NCBI GenBank assembly: GCA_023265625.1 | Contig: JAHFST010000001.1 | Location: forward strand, 1-64,000 | Source: Deltaproteobacteria bacterium | Lineage (GTDB): Bacteria > UBA10199 > JACPAL01 > JAHFST01 | Direction: 5' to 3' | DNA: 64,000 nucleotides | Shown here: positions 15,315 to 23,588 of the stretch, one piece after another | How the letters are laid out: each line of letters begins with the position of its first letter | Position numbering within the stretch: position 1 is the stretch's first letter | The notes under the pieces: model-generated | Told to the model about the DNA's origin: nothing | The model's input: the letters and a program-made list of their open reading frames with translations, nothing else | Databases searched by the model: none | Translations under genes and position numbers: made by a program

Positions 15315-16514
15315 TTAAAGGCAAGCTTCATTGCTTGAAACACCAAGGATATCCATTACCATTAATTTGCTAATATTTTCTCGAGAATACTTCGCAATAA
15401 AATCAGTACGTGGCTCAGATTGAATCTTCAAGGTTTTTAGCGCATTTGCTGCACCCTGAATATCACATGGATGGAAGATCGCTGCGTTACTAATCTCTGA
15501 TTTGACAAAATCTGCTGAATAACCCGAGAGCCCTGCCCAGATTGGTTTTCCCAAAGCCGCATATTCAAAAAGCTTAGAAGGCAACACCTTTTTAAAGGCA
15601 TCGTAATCATTTAGATGTAAAAATAGAACATCTGCTGCACGATATGCTTCGATCAACTCAAATCGATTAACGGGCGGAAACAGTTCCACATTTGTGGCTC
15701 CAATTTTTGATATTGCGGCCGCTAGTGCGTGTTTGCGCCCTCCATCACCAATAATCTTGAAGTATAGACGAGGTCCCATCAATTTGGCAAGTTTAGGAAT
15801 AATAATATGTAGCCCCTGGCTTTCTCCTAGATTACCGGCATATAACACTGTAAGTGTCTGTTTTATTGAAACAGCAGTAGGCGTGAACGAGTGGGAATTT
15901 GCAGCGAGCAAAAACTCATTGTCGATTCCATTGGTGAAATATGAAAAATGCTGCTGAGGGTAACGCGTGCTAAAATATTCTAAAAAACCCGATGAGACCA
16001 GGTTAACTTTTTCTGCCCGCGTGATCGCCCACCTCTCCAAGGCTGAAAAGCAGGGTTTTATAACTCGCGATATTTTACGTGGCAACACATCCTTGATGGT
16101 GTCGACAAAAATGTCACGAATATCAAGATAAAGCATTGAGTTTTTTCGCCGTGCGACCCAGGCGCCTAGCACAGCTGTCATGAGTCGTCCTGATGTGGCA
16201 AAGACGATATTGTAATCCCGGTTGGCAGTATGGCTCATAACGCCACAAAAAAATGTAAGGAACGCCTTGGCCTGATCTAACATCCCGCTTCGGTGCTTTG
16301 GCAAGGCGATACGAAAAATCGATAAACCGGCCTGCCGTTCTGTCGCAGGTGCCTCTGCAGTGAATGAATGGTATCGGTTGGGTAACGTCGTTATTACATC
16401 GATCTGTAAATCAGACAGTGAGAGTTTGCAAAATGCATCGACCAGTGCCGATGCTCGAAATGATCCCGCACTCAAGTCAGGCCGGAAGTAAAAGCTTAGG
16501 ATTAAAATTTTCAT
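15315..16514 (-). CDS. Glycosyltransferase family 4 (WbuB-like)
   Basis: 399 residues, GT-B fold. The N-terminal acceptor domain opens 'MKILILSFYFRPDLSAGSF', typical of WbuB-like enzymes. The donor domain contains 'VLYAGNLGESQGLHII' and the nucleotide-sugar binding 'KVLPSKLFEYAALGKP'. WbuB homologues often add N-acetyl-L-fucosamine, but donor and acceptor cannot be read from sequence. Its ATG overlaps the heparinase-like gene's TGA by 4 bp, so the two are translationally coupled. It acts at the cytoplasmic face on a lipid-linked intermediate. Confidence 0.85.
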   Translation of the reverse strand: MKILILSFYFRPDLSAGSFRASALVDAFCKLSLSDLQIDVITTLPNRYHSFTAEAPATERQAGLSIFRIALPKHRSGMLDQAKAFLTFFCGVMSHTANRDYNIVFATSGRLMTAVLGAWVARRKNSMLYLDIRDIFVDTIKDVLPRKISRVIKPCFSALERWAITRAEKVNLVSSGFLEYFSTRYPQQHFSYFTNGIDNEFLLAANSHSFTPTAVSIKQTLTVLYAGNLGESQGLHIIIPKLAKLMGPRLYFKIIGDGGRKHALAAAISKIGATNVELFPPVNRFELIEAYRAADVLFLHLNDYDAFKKVLPSKLFEYAALGKPIWAGLSGYSADFVKSEISNAAIFHPCDIQGAANALKTLKIQSEPRTDFIAKYSRENISKLMVMDILGVSSNEACL

Positions 16515-18172
16515 AATGCGCTAGCCCACTTGAGATGTGTGCGTATCATCGAGTTATTGAAAAATACAGCAATGCAAATGTTTGGTTCACTGAGCCCGAA
16601 CTCTGAATGCCATGTACTAATCTGATTGCGCAATACTCCACCTTCAACTGAAATCTGAAGCTTATGACCTCCAGGCAATTGCAATAAAACCTTTGTATTG
16701 TCACTTGAAGGTATTATTTTTTTATCGATCTTTACTGATGGATGCAGATGAAATCGAGCCTCGGCATGCCCAAATTTACCAGTAATTCGATCTTCCACAA
16801 CAAGGGCGTTTTCACCAAACAACCACTCTCGGCTATGATCGGGGTTGCCCGGCAGATGCTGGTAGCCGTTGTGAGCGCAGCGCACTATAATTCTGCCGTT
16901 ACGCTTAATTTCTAACTTTTGTGGTTGTGCTCGTCGCGCCACGCGAAAACTAGACCATACCTCCGAAGAATTTTTTTCATTCACCACTACTGTATTATGG
17001 GCCGTTGTTCCACGTTGTCGCAATCGTTCGATACTATTGCCATAGCAAGATATTCCCGAATTGACAAAAACACGTTGCTTAAATAGGGATAATTCGAAGG
17101 AGAGTGTATCAGCGTGCGCATGACCAGGAAGATAATCTGGACCGATGGGAGCAACATCAAGTATTGCTACAGCATTATCTTGTTCAACTCGAATATATCC
17201 GCTATCGGCAAGGTGAGTAATGCCTTGGAGTGAGAATGGGCAATTAGGTAACTCCAGTCTTGCGGCGTATTGTTCAATCTCGATAGGTGCTGGTGAAATG
17301 CCTGACGTCGCGTCATTAAAAAAACTAATTTCACCATCCGGGTGGCACATCGTTTTTAGCCAAACACGCATGGGTATGATCCGTTTCCACCAGTTTATGT
17401 TTATCGATCGCCAGCGTGAAGACAATGCGGACTCATAAGCAGTAGTCATATTGTACAAATCCAGCATGTCTTCTGTAGCAAGAGCATGGTACATGGTGCT
17501 GCGCTCAAATTGACCACCATCAGAAAGAATTTGCTCCGGTATTTCTCGTTCCAGAATACGCAGACCTTTCTCCAGCCAGTTGTTAGCCTCTGTTCCCTCA
17601 AAAAATAAACCGGTAAATACTAGAGCCTTTGCATTGGCAAACAAGTGATTCCCCATTAGATGGGTCTCTAAGCGTCTCAAGAGCCAACGGCTTTGTACAG
17701 CCAGACTTTGTATACACTCCGGGGGTAATACATTGCCGACCAGAGCCCATTTGATCCAATTCACGATCCGTAGGGAGGTGGGGAAGGGGTTCCAGCCTGT
17801 TCCCACGGTCGGTGTATTTTCGCGTACCCAGCGTAACAACAAGGCTTGTTGCCACTCTACTCTTTTTACGGCATCAAGAGCATTAAGATCGTCAAAATAA
17901 TGCAGATTATAGCGCCAAAGTTTTTCCTGTGTCGGATTATCCCAACCTTCAGTCAGATTATGAGTTTCGTTCAGGAAACAGAAGCTCTCAGGCCCAATCA
18001 TGCTGGCTCTGCGCCGAGTTGGATTTACCCAGGCACGGCCAGATTGTGTACGCAACAGTGGGGCTGTCGTCAAATTAATACGAGGTTTGACCAAACGAAG
18101 CCGAATTCGCCCATATAACTGAATGGGTTTTAGGTGACGAAGTGTGTTCCAATAAGTGAGTAAACTAGGCAT
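16511..18172 (-). CDS. Heparinase II/III-family protein
   Basis: 553 residues from ATG 18172 ('MPSLLTYWNTLRHLKPIQLY'), a start typical of the family; longer in-frame starts lie within wecB. The N-terminal alpha-toroid (about 60-330) includes 'GTGWNPFPTSLRIVNWIKW' and 'ANAKALVFTGLFFEG'. The C-terminal heparinase II/III beta domain (about 350-553) contains 'PGHAHADTLSFELSLF' with conserved His. Family enzymes are polysaccharide lyases for uronic-acid polymers. No signal peptide is visible, which is usual for the copies in polysaccharide clusters; their exact role is not settled. A uronic-acid-forming dehydrogenase two genes away fits a uronate-containing chain. Confidence 0.85.
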   Translation of the reverse strand: MPSLLTYWNTLRHLKPIQLYGRIRLRLVKPRINLTTAPLLRTQSGRAWVNPTRRRASMIGPESFCFLNETHNLTEGWDNPTQEKLWRYNLHYFDDLNALDAVKRVEWQQALLLRWVRENTPTVGTGWNPFPTSLRIVNWIKWALVGNVLPPECIQSLAVQSRWLLRRLETHLMGNHLFANAKALVFTGLFFEGTEANNWLEKGLRILEREIPEQILSDGGQFERSTMYHALATEDMLDLYNMTTAYESALSSRWRSININWWKRIIPMRVWLKTMCHPDGEISFFNDATSGISPAPIEIEQYAARLELPNCPFSLQGITHLADSGYIRVEQDNAVAILDVAPIGPDYLPGHAHADTLSFELSLFKQRVFVNSGISCYGNSIERLRQRGTTAHNTVVVNEKNSSEVWSSFRVARRAQPQKLEIKRNGRIIVRCAHNGYQHLPGNPDHSREWLFGENALVVEDRITGKFGHAEARFHLHPSVKIDKKIIPSSDNTKVLLQLPGGHKLQISVEGGVLRNQISTWHSEFGLSEPNICIAVFFNNSMIRTHLKWASAL

Positions 18173-19277
18173 CAGAGTTAGAATTTCCAAGCAATTGTTC
18201 CAGCACTGATACAATCCGCTCGGCGGCCCTGCCATCCCACTTCTCCGGAATGATGCCAGTCTTCCATTTGCCTGCAAAGAGTCTATCTAAGGCTGGCAAC
18301 AGCTTCGATGGATCTGTTCCAATCAATTCATTCGTTCCCATGGATATCGTTTCTGGACGTTCGGTAGTGTTGCGTAGGGTCATGCACGGTATGCCCATCA
18401 CAGTAGTTTCTTCTGTAATTCCCCCAGAGTCGGTAATCACCGCTTTGGCATGCTTTGCCAAAAAAATGAATTCCAGATAGGGTTGAGGTTCCACCAGTTG
18501 CAGGTGGTCAGGGATGTTGGGCAAGGCCTGCATTGTCTTGGCGGTACGTGGATGAACAGGAAAGACGACTGCCAGCCCACGGCAGCCCCTGCTAATACCT
18601 GACAGTATCACCTGTAATTGATCGACATTGTCCACATTGTCTGGGCGATGCAGGGTCACCACAAAATATTGCCCTGCCTCAAGACCTAATTTATCCCAAA
18701 ACGCTGGGGCTTTTAGCCGACTCATATTTGCTAGGAGAGTATCAATCATGGTATTGCCAACGAAAAATATCCGGTCATCCGACACGTTGGAGCATCGTAG
18801 ATTCTCGTTGGCGACTTCGCTAGTCGTAAAAAAATAATTGGTGATGGAGTCGGTTACCATGCGATTAATTTCCTCAGGCATGGTCCAGTCGCCGGAACGA
18901 ATACCACCCTCGACATGGGCCACTTTCACGCCTAATTTTTGCGCGACAATGGAACATGCCATGCTGGAATTGACGTCGCCCACGACTAAACACAGTGAGC
19001 CGCGTCGCTTAATAAGCAAGCTTTCATAACGTACCATGATGCTAGAGGTTTGCGCTGCTTGGGTGCCGGAGCCGACTCCCAAATTTACGTCCGGTTCGGG
19101 TATGCCGAGTTGTGAAAAAAAATCACCCGACATACGAGTATCGTAGTGTTGCCCAGTGTGGACAAGGCGGTATGTTAGATTGCTTCCCGATTGTTGCCGA
19201 GACTGAATCGCTCGAATGATGGGGGCGATTTTCATAAAATTTGGACGGGCACCAGCAATGATATCGATCATTGGCAT
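18165..19277 (-). CDS. wecB: UDP-N-acetylglucosamine 2-epimerase (non-hydrolysing)
   Basis: 370 residues. 'IIAGARPNFMKIAPIIRAI', 'VHTGQHYDTRMSGDFF', 'HVEGGIRSGDWTMPEEINR', 'TLHRPDNVD' and 'TDSGGITEETTVMGIPC' are the ordered signatures of WecB/MnaA. The reaction interconverts UDP-GlcNAc and UDP-ManNAc; close relatives (WbpI, WbjD/FnlC) epimerise modified UDP-HexNAc derivatives. With the UDP-HexNAc 6-dehydrogenase 6 bp upstream, a uronic-acid form of ManNAc or a related sugar is plausible. The end overlaps the next gene's start by 8 bp. The start may be ATG 19277 or the ATG two codons in. Confidence 0.9.
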   Translation of the reverse strand: MPMIDIIAGARPNFMKIAPIIRAIQSRQQSGSNLTYRLVHTGQHYDTRMSGDFFSQLGIPEPDVNLGVGSGTQAAQTSSIMVRYESLLIKRRGSLCLVVGDVNSSMACSIVAQKLGVKVAHVEGGIRSGDWTMPEEINRMVTDSITNYFFTTSEVANENLRCSNVSDDRIFFVGNTMIDTLLANMSRLKAPAFWDKLGLEAGQYFVVTLHRPDNVDNVDQLQVILSGISRGCRGLAVVFPVHPRTAKTMQALPNIPDHLQLVEPQPYLEFIFLAKHAKAVITDSGGITEETTVMGIPCMTLRNTTERPETISMGTNELIGTDPSKLLPALDRLFAGKWKTGIIPEKWDGRAAERIVSVLEQLLGNSNSDA

Positions 19278-19283
19278 AAAATT

Positions 19284-20573
19284 TTACAAACGCAAATCGA
19301 CTGCCTCGGCTGGCAGGACATACTTCAAGTCGTAAAGAATATGTTGGGTTTTGCCAAAGGCATGAATGCCATCAGCGCCCATATTTTTGAATTGTTGGTG
19401 TGCCACGGTGATGATAATGCCATCATAGACTCCCTGAGGGGGCATTTTGATGGGAGTAATGGCGTACTCGTGTTTGGCGACTAGCGGATCCACCCAGGGG
19501 TCATATATATCCACTTGACAATTATACTCCTTTAGTTCCTTGAGTATGTCGATGACCCTTGTGTTACGCAGATCGGGGCAGTTTTCTTTGAAGGTGAGTC
19601 CCATGATGAGGATGCGAGAAGCATCAACGTGGATGCGTCTTTTGGTCATCTCCTTGACAAATTGTGACACGACATAGGCCCCCATACCGTCGTTCAGACG
19701 TCGAACAGCAGAAATAATTTCGGGGTGGTATCCTGCAGCCTGGGCCTTGTGCTTTAGGTAGTAGGGATCTATTCCAATGCAATGTCCACCTACCAAGCCT
19801 GGTCGAAAATTTAGGAAGTTCCATTTTGTCCCAGCGGCCTGTAAAACCGCTTCAGTGTCAATGCCTAGACGATTGAAGATTATCGCTAACTCATTGATTA
19901 TGGCAATGTTAACATCACGTTGAGTGTTTTCGATGACCTTGCAAGCTTCTGCTACCTTGATGCTTGGTGCCATATGGGTTCCGACTGTGATAATTTCATT
20001 GTAGAGGGCATCAATAAGATGGGCGGCTTCCTTGGTGGAGCCGGAAGTTACCTTTTTGATGGTTGTAAGGCGGTGTTCCTTGTCGCCTGGATTTATGCGC
20101 TCAGGGCTAAACCCAGCATAGAAACCTTGATTAAATTTTAGTCCTGAAAATTTTTCTAGTACAGGTACACAGTCATCTTCAGTGGCGCCGGGGTACACGG
20201 TGGATTCGTAGATGACGATATCTCCGTGGTTAAGCACCTTGCCTACAGTTTCACTGGCCTTGATCAGCGGGCTTAAGTCGGGCCTATTGGAGCTATCGAC
20301 TGGGGTGGGAACTGCTACAATGAAACAATTACAGGTACGTAGGTCTTCTGGGTTTGTGGTGTATGTTAAATGTTTGGCTTGTTGTAATTCATTCGGCTCG
20401 GTTTCTAGGGTGTGGTCGTGGCCTGATTTCAATTCAGCGACCCGTTTGGAGTTTATATCGAAACCAACAACTGAGCGTTTTTTGCCGAATTCGACGGCAA
20501 GAGGTAGCCCGACATAACCAAGGCCAACAACAGCAAGCTTGATACTAGAGAGTTCCATTATCATAGTATTCAT
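19284..20573 (-). CDS. tviB: UDP-N-acetylhexosamine C6-dehydrogenase (TviB/WbpO type)
   Basis: 429 residues. Rossmann motif '[18 protein letters not shown]', then '[18 protein letters not shown]', '[18 protein letters not shown]' and catalytic Cys in '[20 protein letters not shown]'. This pattern is that of TviB/WbpO/WbpA enzymes, which oxidise UDP-GlcNAc or UDP-GalNAc twice to the uronic acid using NAD. WecC (UDP-ManNAc dehydrogenase) is the main alternative, given wecB next door, but the peptide around the catalytic region is closer to TviB/WbpO. Together with the AsnB-type amidotransferase three genes upstream it suggests an amidated uronic acid. Start ATG 20573; ATG 20558 is also possible. 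Confidence 0.88.
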   Translation of the reverse strand: MNTMIMELSSIKLAVVGLGYVGLPLAVEFGKKRSVVGFDINSKRVAELKSGHDHTLETEPNELQQAKHLTYTTNPEDLRTCNCFIVAVPTPVDSSNRPDLSPLIKASETVGKVLNHGDIVIYESTVYPGATEDDCVPVLEKFSGLKFNQGFYAGFSPERINPGDKEHRLTTIKKVTSGSTKEAAHLIDALYNEIITVGTHMAPSIKVAEACKVIENTQRDVNIAIINELAIIFNRLGIDTEAVLQAAGTKWNFLNFRPGLVGGHCIGIDPYYLKHKAQAAGYHPEIISAVRRLNDGMGAYVVSQFVKEMTKRRIHVDASRILIMGLTFKENCPDLRNTRVIDILKELKEYNCQVDIYDPWVDPLVAKHEYAITPIKMPPQGVYDGIIITVAHQQFKNMGADGIHAFGKTQHILYDLKYVLPAEAVDLRL

Positions 20574-20612
20574 CGGTCTTACAGAATTCGATTTAAGATC
20601 ATGAGATGCTCC

Positions 20613-22778
20613 TTATCGGAGTAGTTCCGCTATTTCAATTGACACCCGACTCGTTTCTATTAGCTCGCGAAATGGAATTGGAGCTTCCCCACCATACTCT
20701 ACTGCATGTACGAAGGCGGCCGCGCATGCCTTTTGCCCCTTGTCTTGCCGCCAGAGATTCATCCGGCTGAACCCGGGCCAACCAAAGCCTGTGAGCTTAC
20801 GGTAGTTGTCTAGTTGAAGAATGTGTCCACCAACGAAGACCTCTAGCCGTTCTTTAGGGAAAGTCTTGTGACCATTCGCCAAATAGAGGATGGTGCCAAT
20901 GGAGCCATCCTCGAAGCGAAGTGTCAGGCTGGCTTTGTCCTCCGCTATGACTGAACCAGGAACCTTACCAATTGCGACCGCCTGAAATCCACTGATCGGT
21001 GAATCTGCAAGGTAGCGTAGCAGGTCGATGAAGTGACAGCCCTCACCAATGATACGTCCACCACCAACAATCGCATTTTGAGTCCAGTGTTCTGGTGAAA
21101 TTGTGCCTGCATTTACCGTCATTATGAAGGCTTTGGGCTCCTTTATGCCTACCAGTAGAGACTTTATTTTCTGAACCTGCGGAGCGAAGCGCCGGTTGAA
21201 GCCGACCATTACCAATGCACTGCGTCCAGTTGCAAGGGGTACTGAAAGAGTTCGTTCAATTTCATCTAGTTCTTCCAATGTTAGTGCAAGTGGCTTTTCC
21301 ACGAACACATGTTTCCCCGCGCGTAATGCCTGACATACCAGGCGCGCATGGCTATCGTGGCGCGTGGTGATGACAATAGCGCTGACCTGAGCGTCAGAAA
21401 AAATACTATCGGTATCTGTGGTGGTGGCCTCAAATCCGAACTTACGACCAGCGTGAACCCCGCTAATGCCGCCGCTCGAGGCAACCATCTTTAAACGCAC
21501 TCCCGCTTTCTTAAAGGCAGGGATTAAAACTGCCGTGGCGTAGTTTCCCGAACCCACAAAGGCCACTGTTGTGGAAAGGTTCCCTTCCATTTTGGTTTGG
21601 AAATGAGAAGAGACGAGAGAAGCTAGCTCGACTGTTGTTTGTCTTAGCTCAGTTTCCGATTTTTCTTTTGGTGTGGCATAGTGAATTAAAATGCCGAGAG
21701 ATGGTGCCGAGCCATTGACCAATTCATAGGCTTTTTCTGCCGCATCAATATTGAAACGGTGTGAAATTAGAGGTTTAATATTTAATCGCCCTTCGGCCAT
21801 CATATCTAGAACCGCTTCGAAATTGCGTTGCTCGGTCCAACGCACGAAGCCCACCGGGTAGTCGATGCCCTTTTCTTCATAATTTGAGTCATACCGGCCT
21901 GGGCCATAAGAACATGAAACTTGAAAACTTAATTCTTTTTCAAAAAAATCAGTACGGGATAATTCTAGTCCTACTACTCCAACCAATATAATACGGCCGC
22001 GTTTGCGGCTCATCAGCGCAGCCTGATGCATCGGTTCATTACTCTTTGTTGAAGCTGTGATGATGACTGCGTCCACTCCTCGGCCTCGAGAAAATACGTT
22101 GGCGGCGGCCACAGGATCTTCTTTAGCCGAAAGATCTACTACCTCGGCGCCAAATTGTCGCGCTAACGCCAATTTTTCAGCATCGAAATCAATGCCTAGT
22201 ACCCGGCACCCGTGCGCACGTAACAACTGCACGGCAATTAGACCAATTAAGCCCAAGCCTGTTACGACGATTGCTTCACCTAAGTCTGGTTTTGCCAGGC
22301 GGATACCCTGCAAGGCGATGGCGCCGACAACTGTAAAAGCAGCTTCTTCATCGGAAACATTTTTTGGTACCTTGGCACAAAGATTTATCGGTACGCTGAC
22401 TACTTCGGCGTGCTTGCCGTTGGAAGCCACGCGGTCTCCCACTAAGAAATTTGTATTGCCGGAGCCGATCTCTAGAACTAATCCGACATTACAGTAACCC
22501 ATGGGTAGCGGTTGATCCAGCTTATTGAGTACCGCCTCCATTGTTGGTATCAACCCGTCAGTTTTAATTTTATCCAGGACCATGCGAACTTTATCCGGTT
22601 GTTGGTGGGCTTTCTCTATCCAACCGGCCTTGCCGAATTCCACCAGCATTCTCTCAGTGCCCGCAGATACTAAAGTGCAGGTAGAACGTATCAATAGTTG
22701 GCCTTGTTTGATAGCAGGACAGGGAATTTTAGCGACTTCGGTGGCGCCATTTTTAAGGCTTTGTAATATCTGTTTCAT
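20613..22778 (-). CDS. Two-domain oxidoreductase: MDR dehydrogenase fused to Gfo/Idh/MocA
   Basis: 721 residues. The N-terminal half (about 1-345) is a zinc-type medium-chain dehydrogenase with 'STCTLVSAGTERMLVEFGKA' and the cofactor motif 'VVTGLGLIGLIAVQLLRAHG'. It lacks an obvious structural-zinc Cys cluster. The C-terminal half (about 390-721) is a Gfo/Idh/MocA enzyme: 'VAFVGSGNYATAVLIPAFKK' and catalytic Lys in 'HVFVEKPLALTLEEL'. The same fusion recurs in polysaccharide loci next to heparinase-like and asparagine-synthase genes. A two-step oxidation/reduction of a sugar or sugar nucleotide is a fair inference; the substrate is unknown. It is 3 bp from the upstream methyltransferase gene, so it belongs to that unit. 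Confidence 0.85.
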   Translation of the reverse strand: MKQILQSLKNGATEVAKIPCPAIKQGQLLIRSTCTLVSAGTERMLVEFGKAGWIEKAHQQPDKVRMVLDKIKTDGLIPTMEAVLNKLDQPLPMGYCNVGLVLEIGSGNTNFLVGDRVASNGKHAEVVSVPINLCAKVPKNVSDEEAAFTVVGAIALQGIRLAKPDLGEAIVVTGLGLIGLIAVQLLRAHGCRVLGIDFDAEKLALARQFGAEVVDLSAKEDPVAAANVFSRGRGVDAVIITASTKSNEPMHQAALMSRKRGRIILVGVVGLELSRTDFFEKELSFQVSCSYGPGRYDSNYEEKGIDYPVGFVRWTEQRNFEAVLDMMAEGRLNIKPLISHRFNIDAAEKAYELVNGSAPSLGILIHYATPKEKSETELRQTTVELASLVSSHFQTKMEGNLSTTVAFVGSGNYATAVLIPAFKKAGVRLKMVASSGGISGVHAGRKFGFEATTTDTDSIFSDAQVSAIVITTRHDSHARLVCQALRAGKHVFVEKPLALTLEELDEIERTLSVPLATGRSALVMVGFNRRFAPQVQKIKSLLVGIKEPKAFIMTVNAGTISPEHWTQNAIVGGGRIIGEGCHFIDLLRYLADSPISGFQAVAIGKVPGSVIAEDKASLTLRFEDGSIGTILYLANGHKTFPKERLEVFVGGHILQLDNYRKLTGFGWPGFSRMNLWRQDKGQKACAAAFVHAVEYGGEAPIPFRELIETSRVSIEIAELLR

Positions 22779-22781
22779 TTT

Positions 22782-23588
22782 TTACTTTCTTGCCTCAATC
22801 AACATGAATAGTCCCCATGTCGGGAAAAACTTTTTTAAAATTTTCCGCGGCCAAATTTTTCTGGCAAGTGAGAGTATGCCTCCCTGATGTCGTTGTCCTG
22901 CACCCGATTCAAGCAGATCGCCGTGGGTAAGAACGGTATGAATTTTTACCTCACCGAAAGATGAAAAAAGTTGGCGTGCTTGAGCGACAGAATACGCTTT
23001 TGTACCGGGGCTTTCCAGATAGCGTGCATAGATCTGCGCCAAAGATAACCAAGGACGCAAACCGAGCAGGGCGTAGCGAAACCAAAGCATGAGCCCTACC
23101 AAGCACCATTTATGATAAATCATTACTCTTGCATCTCCTCCGCGCTTCAGTACCCGATAGACTTCAGACACGGCTTTGAGCGTGTCTGGACTATGATGTA
23201 GAACGCCCCAAGAGTAAACCAGATTAAACGACTCGTCAGGAAATTTGAGGTTTTCAGCATCTCCGGTGGTGAGTTGCGAAGCGAGCCCGAAGGTCGTCAA
23301 CCTGCGCTGGGTGTGCTCAATAGCTCGTTCAGTGAGATCAATGCCATAGAGATCCGCTCCTGCTTGAGCGAAGTGTTGATGGTCCGCACCCAGTCCTACG
23401 CCAATTTCCAAAACACGCTTGCCATATGTGTTTTTAAAGTCCGCAAATTTTAGAATATATGGCTCTAGTTTATAGCGCCTCTGGGATTGGGTCTCGTAGG
23501 CGTTGCGATCTAATCCCTGGAGATAGAGTTTCTCTCCACAGGATGCCTCATTCCAGAAATCGTGAACCTGCTGTTTATCTATGTTCAT
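22782..23588 (-). CDS. Class I SAM-dependent methyltransferase
   Basis: 268 residues from ATG 23588 ('MNIDKQQVHDFWNEASCGEK'). SAM motif I is 'VLEIGVGLGADHQHFAQAGA' (about 72-91), then 'LYGIDLTERAIEHTQRRL', motif II 'FNLVYSWGVLHHSPD' and a post-core 'LKRGGDARVMIYH'. This is the UbiE/Methyltransf_11 class. The substrate is unknown; in this context probably a sugar hydroxyl or carboxyl of the repeat unit. Its start overlaps the asnB end by 14 bp and the two-domain oxidoreductase follows after 3 bp. Confidence 0.82.
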   Translation of the reverse strand: MNIDKQQVHDFWNEASCGEKLYLQGLDRNAYETQSQRRYKLEPYILKFADFKNTYGKRVLEIGVGLGADHQHFAQAGADLYGIDLTERAIEHTQRRLTTFGLASQLTTGDAENLKFPDESFNLVYSWGVLHHSPDTLKAVSEVYRVLKRGGDARVMIYHKWCLVGLMLWFRYALLGLRPWLSLAQIYARYLESPGTKAYSVAQARQLFSSFGEVKIHTVLTHGDLLESGAGQRHQGGILSLARKIWPRKILKKFFPTWGLFMLIEARK

